Assembly: GCA_958349535.1 (NCBI GenBank)
Contig: CATWDJ010000022.1
Location: 1 to 34,590 of the forward strand
Origin: Maccoyibacter sp900556645
GTDB lineage: Bacteria; Bacillota; Clostridia; Lachnospirales; Lachnospiraceae
DNA: 34,590 nt
Direction: 5' to 3'
Made by a program: the position numbers and the translations under genes. Numbering within the stretch: position 1 is the stretch's first letter; every line of letters starts with the position of its first letter. Positions 1-7,165 of this stretch are shown one piece after another. The notes under the pieces are model-generated. The model was not told the origin of the DNA, searched no databases, and saw only the letters and a program-made list of their open reading frames with translations.

Positions 1-59
1 TTTACCTTATTCTCATATCCTGAGTAGGTATGAACTACATACCAGTGTGCCTCTGCCAT
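1..59 (-). CDS. nusG: NusG, N-terminal fragment (cut by window edge)
   Basis: Transcription elongation/antitermination factor that binds RNA polymerase and couples it to ribosomes or Rho. Only the first 19 codons are present. They read MAEAHWYVVHTYSGYENKV, the characteristic start of the NusG NGN domain. An AAAGGTG ribosome-binding site precedes the ATG. The gene is the last visible member of rpmG-secE-nusG, a conserved bacterial arrangement. The rest lies beyond the left edge, so nothing can be said about its KOW domain. Confidence 0.93.
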   Translation of the reverse strand, partial: MAEAHWYVVHTYSGYENKV

Positions 60-78
60 AAAATCACCTTTGCCTCCA

Positions 79-291
79 TTATAAATTTACTAGGAAATCC
101 ACACCATACTGAATCACATAATCCAGAAGTGCAATAATCAAACCTAAAACAACAGATGTTACTACAACTGCCGTCGTCTGTTTGGTAAGTGATTCTTTAT
201 CAGGCCAAATAATCTTATGAAATTCAGCCTTCAGACCGGCAAACCTGCTCTCTTTTTTCAGAGTGCCTTCATTCTGATTGGTTTCTCCCAT
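79..291 (-). CDS. secE: SecE, preprotein translocase subunit
   Basis: Small essential membrane subunit of the SecYEG translocon that clamps SecY. The 70-residue product has a charged amphipathic N-terminal part containing the FHKIIWPDKESL motif, where the W-P is the SecE signature, followed by a single membrane segment (about residues 37-62). This matches the usual short single-span SecE of Firmicutes. The start chosen is the ATG at 291, preceded by AAGGAAG. An in-frame TTG at 318 would add nine residues but has no good ribosome-binding site. It lies between rpmG and nusG in one operon. Confidence 0.93.
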   Translation of the reverse strand: MGETNQNEGTLKKESRFAGLKAEFHKIIWPDKESLTKQTTAVVVTSVVLGLIIALLDYVIQYGVDFLVNL

Positions 292-324
292 CTTAGTCAC
301 TTCCTTTGCTCTATCCAAAACTGA

Positions 325-474
325 TTACTTTGTTTCTTTGTGTAATGTATGAGTTTTGCAGAATCTACAATATTTCTTTGTTTCCATTCTGTCCGGATGA
401 GCTTTTTTGTCCTTTGTCGTGTTGTAATTACGCTGTTTACATTCCGTACACGCCAATGTTATCTTTGTGCGCAC
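325..474 (-). CDS. rpmG: 50S ribosomal protein L33
   Basis: Zinc-ribbon type large-subunit ribosomal protein of 49 residues. It carries two CxxC pairs (CTEC near residues 9-12 and CRFC near 36-39) with the basic RNA-binding composition of L33. The start is GTG at 474, supported by a strong GGAGGTGG ribosome-binding site six bases upstream. The stop is only 6-7 bases before the secE TTG alternative and 33 bases before the chosen secE ATG, so the genes are cotranscribed. The four cysteines make this the zinc-binding (C+) paralogue type; other genomes often keep a C- copy elsewhere. Confidence 0.93.
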   Translation of the reverse strand: MRTKITLACTECKQRNYNTTKDKKAHPDRMETKKYCRFCKTHTLHKETK

Positions 475-544
475 AACTTCCACCTCCACTTTAATTCTTT
501 CTGTTTTTAGGCATAAAAAAAAGACCTACTTCCATCGCTAGTCT

Positions 545-573
545 AATATATCACAATCATCTTTTCACGTCAA
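545..573 (-). promoter_or_regulatory. Sigma-A promoter of rpmG-secE-nusG
   Basis: On the minus strand TTGACG (573-568) is followed by a 17-base spacer and TATATT (550-545). This is a near-consensus housekeeping promoter about 70 bases upstream of the rpmG GTG. It fits constitutive expression of translation/secretion genes. Confidence 0.8.
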
Positions 574-653
574 TACCTTTTTCATTTCTTGCAGTATTGG
601 TTTAGTTTAACACTATATATAGTAGAAATCAATCTATTTTTTCTTCTTTCCTC

Positions 654-680
654 TAATGCCATCTGCTTTTTTGCCGATAT
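654..680 (+). promoter_or_regulatory. Sigma-28 (SigD) promoter of the FliD-like gene
   Basis: TAAT, a 15-base spacer and GCCGATAT match the flagellar sigma-28 consensus (TAAA-N15-GCCGATAA) with one mismatch in each box. It is 143 bases upstream of the FliD-like start codon and points toward it. Three more promoters of the same form lie in this window, all ahead of flagellar or glycosylation genes. Confidence 0.8.
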
Positions 681-732
681 ATAGAGTAAGAGAAGTGGCT
701 TTTTTCGGCTATTTAGTGGATGACAAATTTAC

Positions 733-768
733 AAATCCATATTATAATGTAGTTGTATAAATGGATTT
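733..768 (+). repeat. Inverted repeat in the FliD-like gene leader
   Basis: AAATCCAT (733-740) and ATGGATTT (761-768) form an 8-bp inverted repeat with a 20-base loop in the long 5' untranslated region of the FliD-like mRNA. No T tract follows, so it is not a terminator. Its role is unknown. Apart from the two promoters, this hairpin and the ribosome-binding region, nothing recognisable lies in the 475-822 gap. Confidence 0.4.
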
Positions 769-793
769 ATTATACCCCGATGCATCAAGCATA

Positions 794-811
794 TTTCAAG
801 GAAGAAAGGAG
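794..811 (+). promoter_or_regulatory. 18-base leader element with two GGA motifs (copy 1)
   Basis: TTTCAAGGAAGAAAGGAG overlaps the Shine-Dalgarno of the FliD-like gene. The identical 18 bases occur in the flgM leader (15957-15974, minus strand). It holds two AAGGA-type motifs nine bases apart, the arrangement seen in CsrA target leaders. CsrA binding is inference. Confidence 0.5.
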
Positions 812-822
812 GGGAATGGATT

Positions 823-2121
823 ATGGCTGCCATAGACACAGTTTATAATTACTATCTAAGTACATATGCGAATTCAACGGTATCCCGTTATGATTCTCAC
901 AAAAAGAGTGAACTGCGTGATATTTACAATAAGATTGTCAAGACAAACCAAGAGTCTCCGCTGTATAAGATTCAGGAATCCGGTGACGTAACCAAGTTTG
1001 CCATTGATGTCAAGGAAAGTGCACGTCAGATTAAAAATGTAATCTCTTCCCTTTCTACGGATGACAGCGGTATTGAGAGTGCTTTTTCTAAAAAAGTAGC
1101 CACCTCTTCCAACGAGGAGGTTGTTACGGCAAAATATATCGGTTCCGGTGAAGAGTCCGAAACCATGAATGATTTTGAAATTGAAGTCCGCCAACTGGCT
1201 ACTCCTCAGATTAATACCGGTAATTTTCTTCCAAACGGCGGACGTGATATTGCCGTGGGAAGCTATTCCTTTGATTTGAACACACCTTCCGCTTCCTATG
1301 AATTTCAATACAATGTGAATGAAGGGGAAACCAACAAAGATATTCTGGATAAGCTGGCAAGACTGGTAAATAATGCAGACATCGGATTGAAGGCAGAGGT
1401 GCTCTCCAACGATAAAGCAGAGAGTGCTTTGAACCTCTACTCTACCCAGACCGGCCTAAGCAACGACGAGACCTCTCTCTTTGAGATTATTCCAGAGGGA
1501 ACCACCGGTTCCTATGCAGCAATGAGGACATTGGGTATCAACCACATTACCCATCCAGCAGAAAACTCTTCCTTCCTCTTGAATGGAAAGGAACATTCTT
1601 CTTATTCAAATACAATTACAATCAATAAGACCTTTGAGTTGACTTTGAAAACCGTCAGCACACCGGGAGAGACAGAGACTGTGGGATATAAGACTAGCGT
1701 GGATGCCGTTGCAGATAACCTGAATGAATTGATTGATTCTTACAATTCTGTAATTGATATTGCCGCGAACCATACCGGAGCCAGCCAACAGGGCAACCGA
1801 CTTCTCAATGATATGAAAAGTGTTCCCAATACTTACGTAAATAAACTGGAAGCTATCGGACTGAAAACCACGGCAGACGGAAAGATTCATCTGGATCGTG
1901 CTCTACTATCCGATGCTATTTCTTCCGAGGATGCCAAAGAAAGCTTTTCAGTTCTCAATGCTTTTAAGGATGCGTTGAACGAAAAGGCTACAAAGGCTTC
2001 CATCAACCCGATGAATTACGTGAACAAGGTGGTAGTTGCTTACAAGAATCCAAACCACATTCAGGCAACACCGTATATCTCTTCCGTATATTCGGGATTA
2101 ATGTTAGACCGTTATTGTTAA
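823..2121 (+). CDS. FliD-like flagellar cap/hook-associated paralogue
   Basis: Probably an extracellular flagellar structural or accessory protein of 432 residues, exported by the flagellar type III system; no Sec signal is seen. A FliD_N-like segment (FEIEVRQLATPQ) starts near residue 118. A FliD_C-like part around residues 245-365 reads as an FLLNG strand, NTITINKTFELTLK, then DNLNELIDSYNSVID. It lacks the normal FliD N-terminus (MxxxGLxSGLDxxxL) and instead opens with MAAIDTVYNYYLSTYAN. It ends PYISSVYSGLMLDRYC rather than in the usual coiled coil. The true FliD is encoded separately at 7166-8797, so this is a divergent second copy. The gene is monocistronic, with an AAAGGAGGGG ribosome-binding site, a sigma-28 promoter upstream and a terminator downstream. 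Whether it caps the filament, forms a minor filament part or is secreted is not decided by the sequence. Confidence 0.7.
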   Translation: MAAIDTVYNYYLSTYANSTVSRYDSHKKSELRDIYNKIVKTNQESPLYKIQESGDVTKFAIDVKESARQIKNVISSLSTDDSGIESAFSKKVATSSNEEVVTAKYIGSGEESETMNDFEIEVRQLATPQINTGNFLPNGGRDIAVGSYSFDLNTPSASYEFQYNVNEGETNKDILDKLARLVNNADIGLKAEVLSNDKAESALNLYSTQTGLSNDETSLFEIIPEGTTGSYAAMRTLGINHITHPAENSSFLLNGKEHSSYSNTITINKTFELTLKTVSTPGETETVGYKTSVDAVADNLNELIDSYNSVIDIAANHTGASQQGNRLLNDMKSVPNTYVNKLEAIGLKTTADGKIHLDRALLSDAISSEDAKESFSVLNAFKDALNEKATKASINPMNYVNKVVVAYKNPNHIQATPYISSVYSGLMLDRYC

Positions 2122-2158
2122 AAAGACTTGAACCAAGGAATTGATTCAAGTCTTTTTT
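2121..2158. terminator. Bidirectional terminator between the FliD-like gene and legF
   Basis: AAAAGACTTGAA (2121-2132) pairs with TTCAAGTCTTTT (2145-2156), giving a 12-bp stem followed by T on the plus strand and also by a T run on the minus strand. It serves both convergent transcription units. Confidence 0.85.
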
Positions 2159-2166
2159 GTTTGTTC

Positions 2167-2847
2167 TTATTTCATTAAAAATTCTGCCATCTGAAAATCC
2201 ATCTCATCATCAATGTCAATGGAACGTTCTTTTGGCATCACATATGCAAAACAATCCGCCTCATACAGATTCATTTTCGGCGAAAAGCTTTCCCGTTGAA
2301 AAATATACAAAGCTCCGTTGATGCGATAATAGGTAGGCAACTGCTGTCTTGGTTTTGTCAGTGTCTCCTTAGAAATAAAGTTCTCCAAATTTCCATTTTC
2401 CGGCAGCACACCGCACCACAGAGGAGAGTGGTCTGTTTCTGTTACTCCGATAACCGCCCGAGCATTTTTCTTCTGCAAAAGCTCATATCCTGCACAGATG
2501 TCTTCCGGCTGTCGCAACGGAGAGGTGGGTTGAAGCAGGCAGACTGTATCAAACTCCCTGCCCATTTCTTTATATTTATTCAATGCCTCCTGTACCGTAT
2601 CCAGAGAGGATGCTGTATCATTGGCATTTTCTTTTTCTCTCAAAAAAGGCACATCCGCTCCGTATTCCTTGGCAATTTCAGCGTACTTTTCCGAATCTGT
2701 AGAAACATACACTTCCTCAAATAAACCGGATTTTCGTGCTGCTTCTATAGAATATGCCAGCAGAGGTTTTCCCTTTAACGGCTTGATATTTTTATCCTTT
2801 AATCCTTTGGAACCGCTTCTTGCGGTAATAATTGCAAGATTTCCCAT
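2167..2847 (-). CDS. legF: CMP-nonulosonate (legionaminate type) cytidylyltransferase
   Basis: Activates a nonulosonic acid with CTP to give the CMP-sugar used by glycosyltransferases. The 226-residue protein belongs to the NeuA/PseF/LegF family, shown by the N-terminal ARSGSKGLKDKN nucleotide-binding motif (residues 9-20), the LLQPTSPLR motif near residue 105 and the RINGALYIF segment near 175. It is the last gene of a four-gene operon with a GDP-sugar nucleotidyltransferase, a LegB-type dehydratase and a LegC aminotransferase; this context favours legionaminic acid over sialic or pseudaminic acid. It starts at an ATG with AGGAGG upstream, nine bases after ptmE. Sugar identity is inferred; CMP transfer by family is well supported. 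Confidence 0.85.
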   Translation of the reverse strand: MGNLAIITARSGSKGLKDKNIKPLKGKPLLAYSIEAARKSGLFEEVYVSTDSEKYAEIAKEYGADVPFLREKENANDTASSLDTVQEALNKYKEMGREFDTVCLLQPTSPLRQPEDICAGYELLQKKNARAVIGVTETDHSPLWCGVLPENGNLENFISKETLTKPRQQLPTYYRINGALYIFQRESFSPKMNLYEADCFAYVMPKERSIDIDDEMDFQMAEFLMK

Positions 2848-2856
2848 CTTTGCCTC

Positions 2857-3933
2857 CTACTCTGCTTTGATATGCAGCTTCTGCTCCATACGGTGCATTT
2901 CTTCAAACTCTCCCATATCCAAGAAGGATTCTTCACTGATTGGATACATTCCTACCTGTCCGCCTTCCCGAAGAAGCATATCTGCCAAATCTGTCATATG
3001 AAAAAAGGTATCTTTCGGTATTCTCTCCAAAGCCTTGGGACTTAAAACGTACATACCAGTATTCACAAAATAGGACAGCTTTGGTTTTTCTTCCATACTG
3101 CTAATTTTTCCTTCCTCCTTGGAATGAATCACTCCGTAAGGAACCACAATATTTTTTAACGCCGTAACAATGGTTAAATCATTTTCACTTTCCATATGAT
3201 ATTTGTAAATATCCGCATAATCCGCCTGTATTAAAATATCACAGTTGCTGACGATAACCGGAACCTCAAATTTCTCTTTTATCAGATGGAGGCTTCCCGC
3301 CGTTCCCAGAGGCTTGTCCTCTTCCACATAATCCAGCGAATAATCCGTTGTCAGCTCTGCAAAATAGGATTTAATCATGTTTTTCTTGTAATTAACGGTT
3401 GCCCAGAATCTCTCCACACCAAAATCATGAAAACGGTCAATAATCCGTTCCATAATAGGAATGTCTCCGATAGGGATTAAAGGCTTTGGAAGAATCTTGG
3501 TATAAGGATAAAGTCTGGTTCCTTTTCCTCCTGCCATGATAATGACCGGAACATCTTTTAAGGTCTTTTTGTCCTTCTTTTTAAATTCTTCCATTTCTTC
3601 GGCACGGAACAGAATATCCACTACCACATTCTGGTTATCAATCACCGGCAAGGCATTGATTGAAAATTTGTCCATCAGTTCCTTGGCATCGGAAAGATTG
3701 TTCTCATAAACCACTTTGGGATTTTTATTTTCAAATTCTGCAATGGGTGCTGACAAATCTCCTGTTTTTATCAGCCACCGTCGGATATCTCCATCCGTAA
3801 CTACCCCGGCAATCTTCCCCTGATGGTCTACAATAAACAAAATTCCTTTGGCATTGGTATCAATTTTCTGCATGGCCTCTACCACTGTGGCGTCCGCCTC
3901 TGTCAGAAATAGCTTCAACTGTTCGTAGGTCAT
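2857..3933 (-). CDS. ptmE: CBS-domain sugar-1-phosphate nucleotidyltransferase, PtmE type
   Basis: Probable glucosamine-1-phosphate guanylyltransferase that makes the GDP-sugar precursor of the legionaminic acid route known from Campylobacter. Two CBS motifs occupy about residues 1-115 (GVVTDGDIRR near 43-52). A nucleotidyltransferase domain follows, with the AGGKGTRLYPYTKILPKPL signature from residue 134 and the EEDKPLGTAGSL segment. This CBS plus NTP-transferase fusion is the typical PtmE architecture. The length (358 residues) is normal for the family. It has an AGGAGG ribosome-binding site and lies 38 bases after legB. The CBS pair may sense adenine nucleotides. Guanylyl specificity is taken from the family, not visible in the sequence. 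Confidence 0.82.
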   Translation of the reverse strand: MTYEQLKLFLTEADATVVEAMQKIDTNAKGILFIVDHQGKIAGVVTDGDIRRWLIKTGDLSAPIAEFENKNPKVVYENNLSDAKELMDKFSINALPVIDNQNVVVDILFRAEEMEEFKKKDKKTLKDVPVIIMAGGKGTRLYPYTKILPKPLIPIGDIPIMERIIDRFHDFGVERFWATVNYKKNMIKSYFAELTTDYSLDYVEEDKPLGTAGSLHLIKEKFEVPVIVSNCDILIQADYADIYKYHMESENDLTIVTALKNIVVPYGVIHSKEEGKISSMEEKPKLSYFVNTGMYVLSPKALERIPKDTFFHMTDLADMLLREGGQVGMYPISEESFLDMGEFEEMHRMEQKLHIKAE

Positions 3934-3971
3934 ATGCCTGTTCCTCCTTGAATTCAGATATCCTTCTTCTC

Positions 3972-4955
3972 CTATATATTATAGATATCCGCTTTATACG
4001 CACTCATATGCTCACGCATCCACGCAATGGTTTCCTCAATTCCCTGTGCAAAGGTATACTGCTGTTTCCAATCTGTCAGTCTCTGGATTTTTTCATTGGA
4101 ACCCAGCAAACGATTTACTTCGCTTTTCTCCGGTCTTAACCGTTCTTCTTCACAATGGATAACTGCCTTTGGATTGATCTGGGCAATGATTTCATTTGCC
4201 AAATCTCCAATGGAAATCTCCTGCTGTGTTGCAATATTAATTTCTTCTCCAATCGTTTTATCTGATTCTGCAATGGCAATAAAACCTGCCGCTGTATCCT
4301 TCACGTAGTTAAAATCTCTGGTAGGTGTTAACGAGCCCAGCTTAATCTCTTCCTTTCCTGCCAACAGCTGTGAGATAATGGTAGGTATCACTGCACGGGC
4401 AGACTGTCTCGGTCCAAAGGTATTGAATGGTCTGACAATGGAAATCGGCATATCAAAGCTGCGGTAAAAGCTCTCTGCCAAGCGGTCTGCTCCGATTTTC
4501 GTTGCCGAATACGGGGACTGCCCCTGATATGGATGTTTCTCGTCAATCGGAACATACTGAGCTGTTCCGTAAACCTCTGATGTGGAAGTTACAAGAATTC
4601 TTTCGGTCTCCAAATCTCTGCCTGCCTGTAATACGTTTAAGGTTCCCTTGATATTCGTATCCACATAAGAATCCGGTGAGTGATAGCTGAATGGGATGGC
4701 TATTAATGCTGCCAGATGAAAGACCTCATCCACTCCCTTCATGGCAGTACGAACACCGTTTGGGTCTCGGATATCTCCTGTAAATATCTCAATTTGGTCT
4801 AATTTTTCCTTCGGAAGCGTATCCAACCATCCCCAGTTATTAAAGGAATTGTAATAGGCAAAGGCTTTTACATCATATCCTTTTTCCAATAAACTTTCTG
4901 TCAGATGACTTCCGATAAATCCGTCTGCTCCCGTTACTAATACTTTCTTTCCCAT
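3972..4955 (-). CDS. legB: NAD-dependent sugar 4,6-dehydratase, LegB type
   Basis: Short-chain extended dehydratase/epimerase predicted to convert the nucleotide-GlcNAc to its 4-keto-6-deoxy form, an early step of legionaminic acid synthesis. The 327 residues show the Rossmann motif GADGFIGSH (residues 9-17), the STSEVYG strand with a catalytic Ser/Thr, YSATK (the YxxxK pair, near residue 150) and RPFNTFGPRQSARAVIP. The NWGWLD segment near residues 40-45 is typical of LegB-like enzymes. It sits seven bases after legC with its own AGGTAGG site. The Campylobacter enzyme uses a GDP sugar, which agrees with ptmE next door. Confidence 0.83.
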   Translation of the reverse strand: MGKKVLVTGADGFIGSHLTESLLEKGYDVKAFAYYNSFNNWGWLDTLPKEKLDQIEIFTGDIRDPNGVRTAMKGVDEVFHLAALIAIPFSYHSPDSYVDTNIKGTLNVLQAGRDLETERILVTSTSEVYGTAQYVPIDEKHPYQGQSPYSATKIGADRLAESFYRSFDMPISIVRPFNTFGPRQSARAVIPTIISQLLAGKEEIKLGSLTPTRDFNYVKDTAAGFIAIAESDKTIGEEINIATQQEISIGDLANEIIAQINPKAVIHCEEERLRPEKSEVNRLLGSNEKIQRLTDWKQQYTFAQGIEETIAWMREHMSAYKADIYNI

Positions 4956-4962
4956 AGGCTTC

Positions 4963-6153
4963 CTACCTTTCCTCCATGAATTCTGTCAATGTCTTTTCTA
5001 ATGTGTCAACTACAAATATAATATCTTCTTCCTTCAGATTTGTGGAACAAGGCAGGTTCAGTATTCTCGTACTGTAATATTTCGCCTTTTCAATCTGATA
5101 AGCCTCATTTTCCAAATAAGGCTTCTGCTCATGTATCAGTCCCCAGATAGCTCTGGTCTGCACTCCGGCATCCTGTAGCCGGAAGATGAACTCCCTCAAC
5201 GGTAACCGTTCCAGCACCTGATCTTTTATCTGTAAAGAATAAAACCAACGGTTAGAATGGACTCCCGGACGGAATCCCAGCAACTGTCCGTATGGGAATT
5301 TTTCCAATTTCTTTCTATAGTCTTCATAATTGTAATTTTTCTGTTGGATAAACTCCGGCAGTTCTTCCATCTGTGCCACTCCTAAAGCTGCCTGCACATT
5401 GGTCATACGATAGTTGTATCCCACTTCATTATGTATATAGAAGAGTGTATCATCTTTTGCCTGGGTGGAAATATAGTGTATATGCTCTGCCTCCGCCTCG
5501 TTCCGGGCCACCAACATACCACCTCCGCCGGTTGTGATAATCTTATTACCGTTGTAGGAATATGCTCCAAAATCTCCAATGGTTCCCGCATATTTCCCTG
5601 CATAACGGCCTGTTTCATATTTTGTTCCAAGAGCTTCCGTGGCATCCTCAATTACCCGTATATGATAACGTTCACAGATGTCCATAATGGATTCCATGTC
5701 TGCCATGTTTCCAAATACATGAACTACCACCAATGCTTTAATTGGTTTTCCTGTCTTTTTATAAAACAGCCTGTCCTCCCGCATTTCACATTCTTCGCCA
5801 CAAAATGCTTCTAACTTTTGGGGATCCATACATAAGGAATCATCAGCGTCCATAAATATAGGTTCCGCAAACTGATACTTTACCGGATTCACTGCCGCAA
5901 TAAAAGTCAGTGTGGGTACAATTACATGATCACCGGGTCCCACTCCACATTCCATCATCGCCAGATGAAGTGCTGCGGAACCGCTCTGACAGGCAACGGC
6001 TTTCTTTACCTTCAAAAAATCCGCCATCTTTTCTTCCAGCTCCGTGATATAGGCTCCTCCGGTAGATACCCATCCTGCTGCAACGGCATCTCTTACATAT
6101 TTTTCTTCATTTCCCTCAAAATTAGGGACCGACAAAGGAATAAAACGACTCAT
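4963..6153 (-). CDS. legC: LegC-family PLP aminotransferase
   Basis: PLP-dependent DegT/DnrJ/EryC1/StrS-type aminotransferase predicted to aminate the 4-keto sugar made by LegB. The 396-residue protein opens SRFIPLSVPNFEGNEEKYV, typical of LegC. It has the cofactor pocket Ser/Gly stretch (CQSGSAALHLA), the IEDATEALGT aspartate and the PLP lysine in SYNGNKIITTGGGG. It is the first gene of the operon. A perfect sigma-28 promoter lies 36 bases upstream, so the pathway genes are expressed with late flagellar genes. An AAGGTGG ribosome-binding site precedes the ATG. The condensing (legI), epimerase (legG) and acetyltransferase (legH) genes are not in this window. Confidence 0.87.
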   Translation of the reverse strand: MSRFIPLSVPNFEGNEEKYVRDAVAAGWVSTGGAYITELEEKMADFLKVKKAVACQSGSAALHLAMMECGVGPGDHVIVPTLTFIAAVNPVKYQFAEPIFMDADDSLCMDPQKLEAFCGEECEMREDRLFYKKTGKPIKALVVVHVFGNMADMESIMDICERYHIRVIEDATEALGTKYETGRYAGKYAGTIGDFGAYSYNGNKIITTGGGGMLVARNEAEAEHIHYISTQAKDDTLFYIHNEVGYNYRMTNVQAALGVAQMEELPEFIQQKNYNYEDYRKKLEKFPYGQLLGFRPGVHSNRWFYSLQIKDQVLERLPLREFIFRLQDAGVQTRAIWGLIHEQKPYLENEAYQIEKAKYYSTRILNLPCSTNLKEEDIIFVVDTLEKTLTEFMEER

Positions 6154-6189
6154 TCTGCCACCTTCTTTGCAAACTCTCTATTTATACTT

Positions 6190-6216
6190 ATATCGGCTTT
6201 TTCTCTGAATTATTTA
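6190..6216 (-). promoter_or_regulatory. Sigma-28 promoter of legC-legB-ptmE-legF
   Basis: TAAA (6216-6213), 15 bases and GCCGATAT (6197-6190) match the SigD consensus in all but the last base. It lies between the terminator of the fliD unit and the legC start, so it is an independent start point for the sugar operon. Confidence 0.87.
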
Positions 6217-6225
6217 GAGTATAAC

Positions 6226-6260
6226 AAAAGACCGGTTCTATCGCAATAAAACCGGTCTTC
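6226..6260 (-). terminator. Terminator of the flaG-fliD-fliS unit
   Basis: AAGACCGGTT and AACCGGTCTT (6228-6237 and 6250-6259) form a 10-bp GC-rich stem with a 12-base loop. A short T run follows on the minus strand. It separates the fliT-like gene from the leg operon. Confidence 0.75.
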
Positions 6261-6271
6261 CTATCTGTTTC

Positions 6272-6751
6272 TTATTTTTTCTTGTCCATAAACTGCGGGT
6301 CTACCACATTCAACTGCTGCATACTGTTGTAATACTGTGCCGCAACTTTATTCCCCGCCTTTACCTGACGGATTTTTCTTTTTGCCTTTGAAAACTGCTG
6401 GGTAGCCAGCTCTTTGTTCCGCTGCTCCTGTGCCTGTACCATCATGCTGCGTTCGGTAATCTCCGCAATCAATGCCTGCATCTCTTTGATTTCCGCACCA
6501 TGGGCGGCTCTGTTTTTGTCCAGCTCTTCCTTCACTCTGGCATAGATTTCTTCAAATCCATCATCCAGAAAAACGATTTTGTCAATGAATTCGCTCTTTG
6601 CTTTGACGTTTTCCTCAAAGGCATCCATATCCGCCTCTTCTGCGGAAAGAATTTCATACTGTTCTTTGTTTTTTTCTATAATACTGTCCAAAGCCTCCAC
6701 CTTTTGGTGAAGGCTCTGAATTAATATCTGGATATAGCTTTCTTCCTGCAT
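6272..6751 (-). CDS. Coiled-coil flagellar export chaperone-like protein (FliT position)
   Basis: A 159-residue, highly charged, all-helical protein with no membrane segment. It lies nine bases after fliS in the flaG-fliD-fliS unit, the slot that fliT holds in many bacteria. The helical, Glu/Lys-rich first 110 residues fit a FlgN/FliT-type chaperone for a late secretion substrate such as FliD. The C-terminal tail is basic (FSKAKRKIRQVKAGNKVA) followed by a Gln-rich end. Sequence similarity to named FliT proteins is too low to judge by eye, so no symbol is given. The start has an AGGAG site. Confidence 0.6.
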   Translation of the reverse strand: MQEESYIQILIQSLHQKVEALDSIIEKNKEQYEILSAEEADMDAFEENVKAKSEFIDKIVFLDDGFEEIYARVKEELDKNRAAHGAEIKEMQALIAEITERSMMVQAQEQRNKELATQQFSKAKRKIRQVKAGNKVAAQYYNSMQQLNVVDPQFMDKKK

Positions 6752-6760
6752 AAAAGTCTC

Positions 6761-7147
6761 CTAGTTTGCTTTTGCCAGTTTATTGATTCGCATAACCTCT
6801 TTCCACGTATCACGCATGGTACGAAGATGGGTCAGCACTTCCTCCAGAATCTCCTTGTCTTTCTTGAAGTTCGCCTCTTTCAAACGTTCCTGTAAGTAGG
6901 AGTATACGTTGTCAAAGTCCTTTGCCACCTCATATTTATGGTCTAAGGTTGCCTGAAACTCCGTAATAATCCTCTCCACCTTTGTAATATTGACATGTGC
7001 CTTCTCAATATCCTTTTCTTCAATTCCCATAATGGCTATGTTGCAGAACTTAATTGCACCTTCGTATAACATAAGGGTCAGTTCAGCCGGTGAAGCCGTC
7101 AAAATCTTGCTGTTGTTATATGCCTGGTAAGCATTGTTTAGTGCCAT
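6761..7147 (-). CDS. fliS: Flagellin export chaperone FliS
   Basis: Cytoplasmic chaperone that binds the flagellin C-terminus and stops premature polymerisation; in Firmicutes it also influences FliW. The 128-residue helical protein shows the FliS hallmarks NNAYQAYNNSKILTASPAEL at its N-terminus, then LMLYEGAIKFCNIA and the ITEFQATLDH helix. Length is standard. It is directly downstream of fliD (18 bases) with a G-rich ribosome-binding site. The flagellin gene itself is not in this window. Confidence 0.93.
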   Translation of the reverse strand: MALNNAYQAYNNSKILTASPAELTLMLYEGAIKFCNIAIMGIEEKDIEKAHVNITKVERIITEFQATLDHKYEVAKDFDNVYSYLQERLKEANFKKDKEILEEVLTHLRTMRDTWKEVMRINKLAKAN

Positions 7148-7165
7148 ATCATCATCCCCCTTTGT

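Noticed and set aside
516..545. T8 run after a short bulged stem just downstream of the rpmG promoter, terminator-like.
   Set aside because: The stem is weak, interrupted by a bulge, and its 5' arm lies at or before the predicted start of transcription, so it probably cannot form in the mRNA.
874..1308. 144-codon minus-strand frame inside the FliD-like gene.
   Set aside because: Entirely antisense to a well-supported gene, no ribosome-binding site, no recognisable product.
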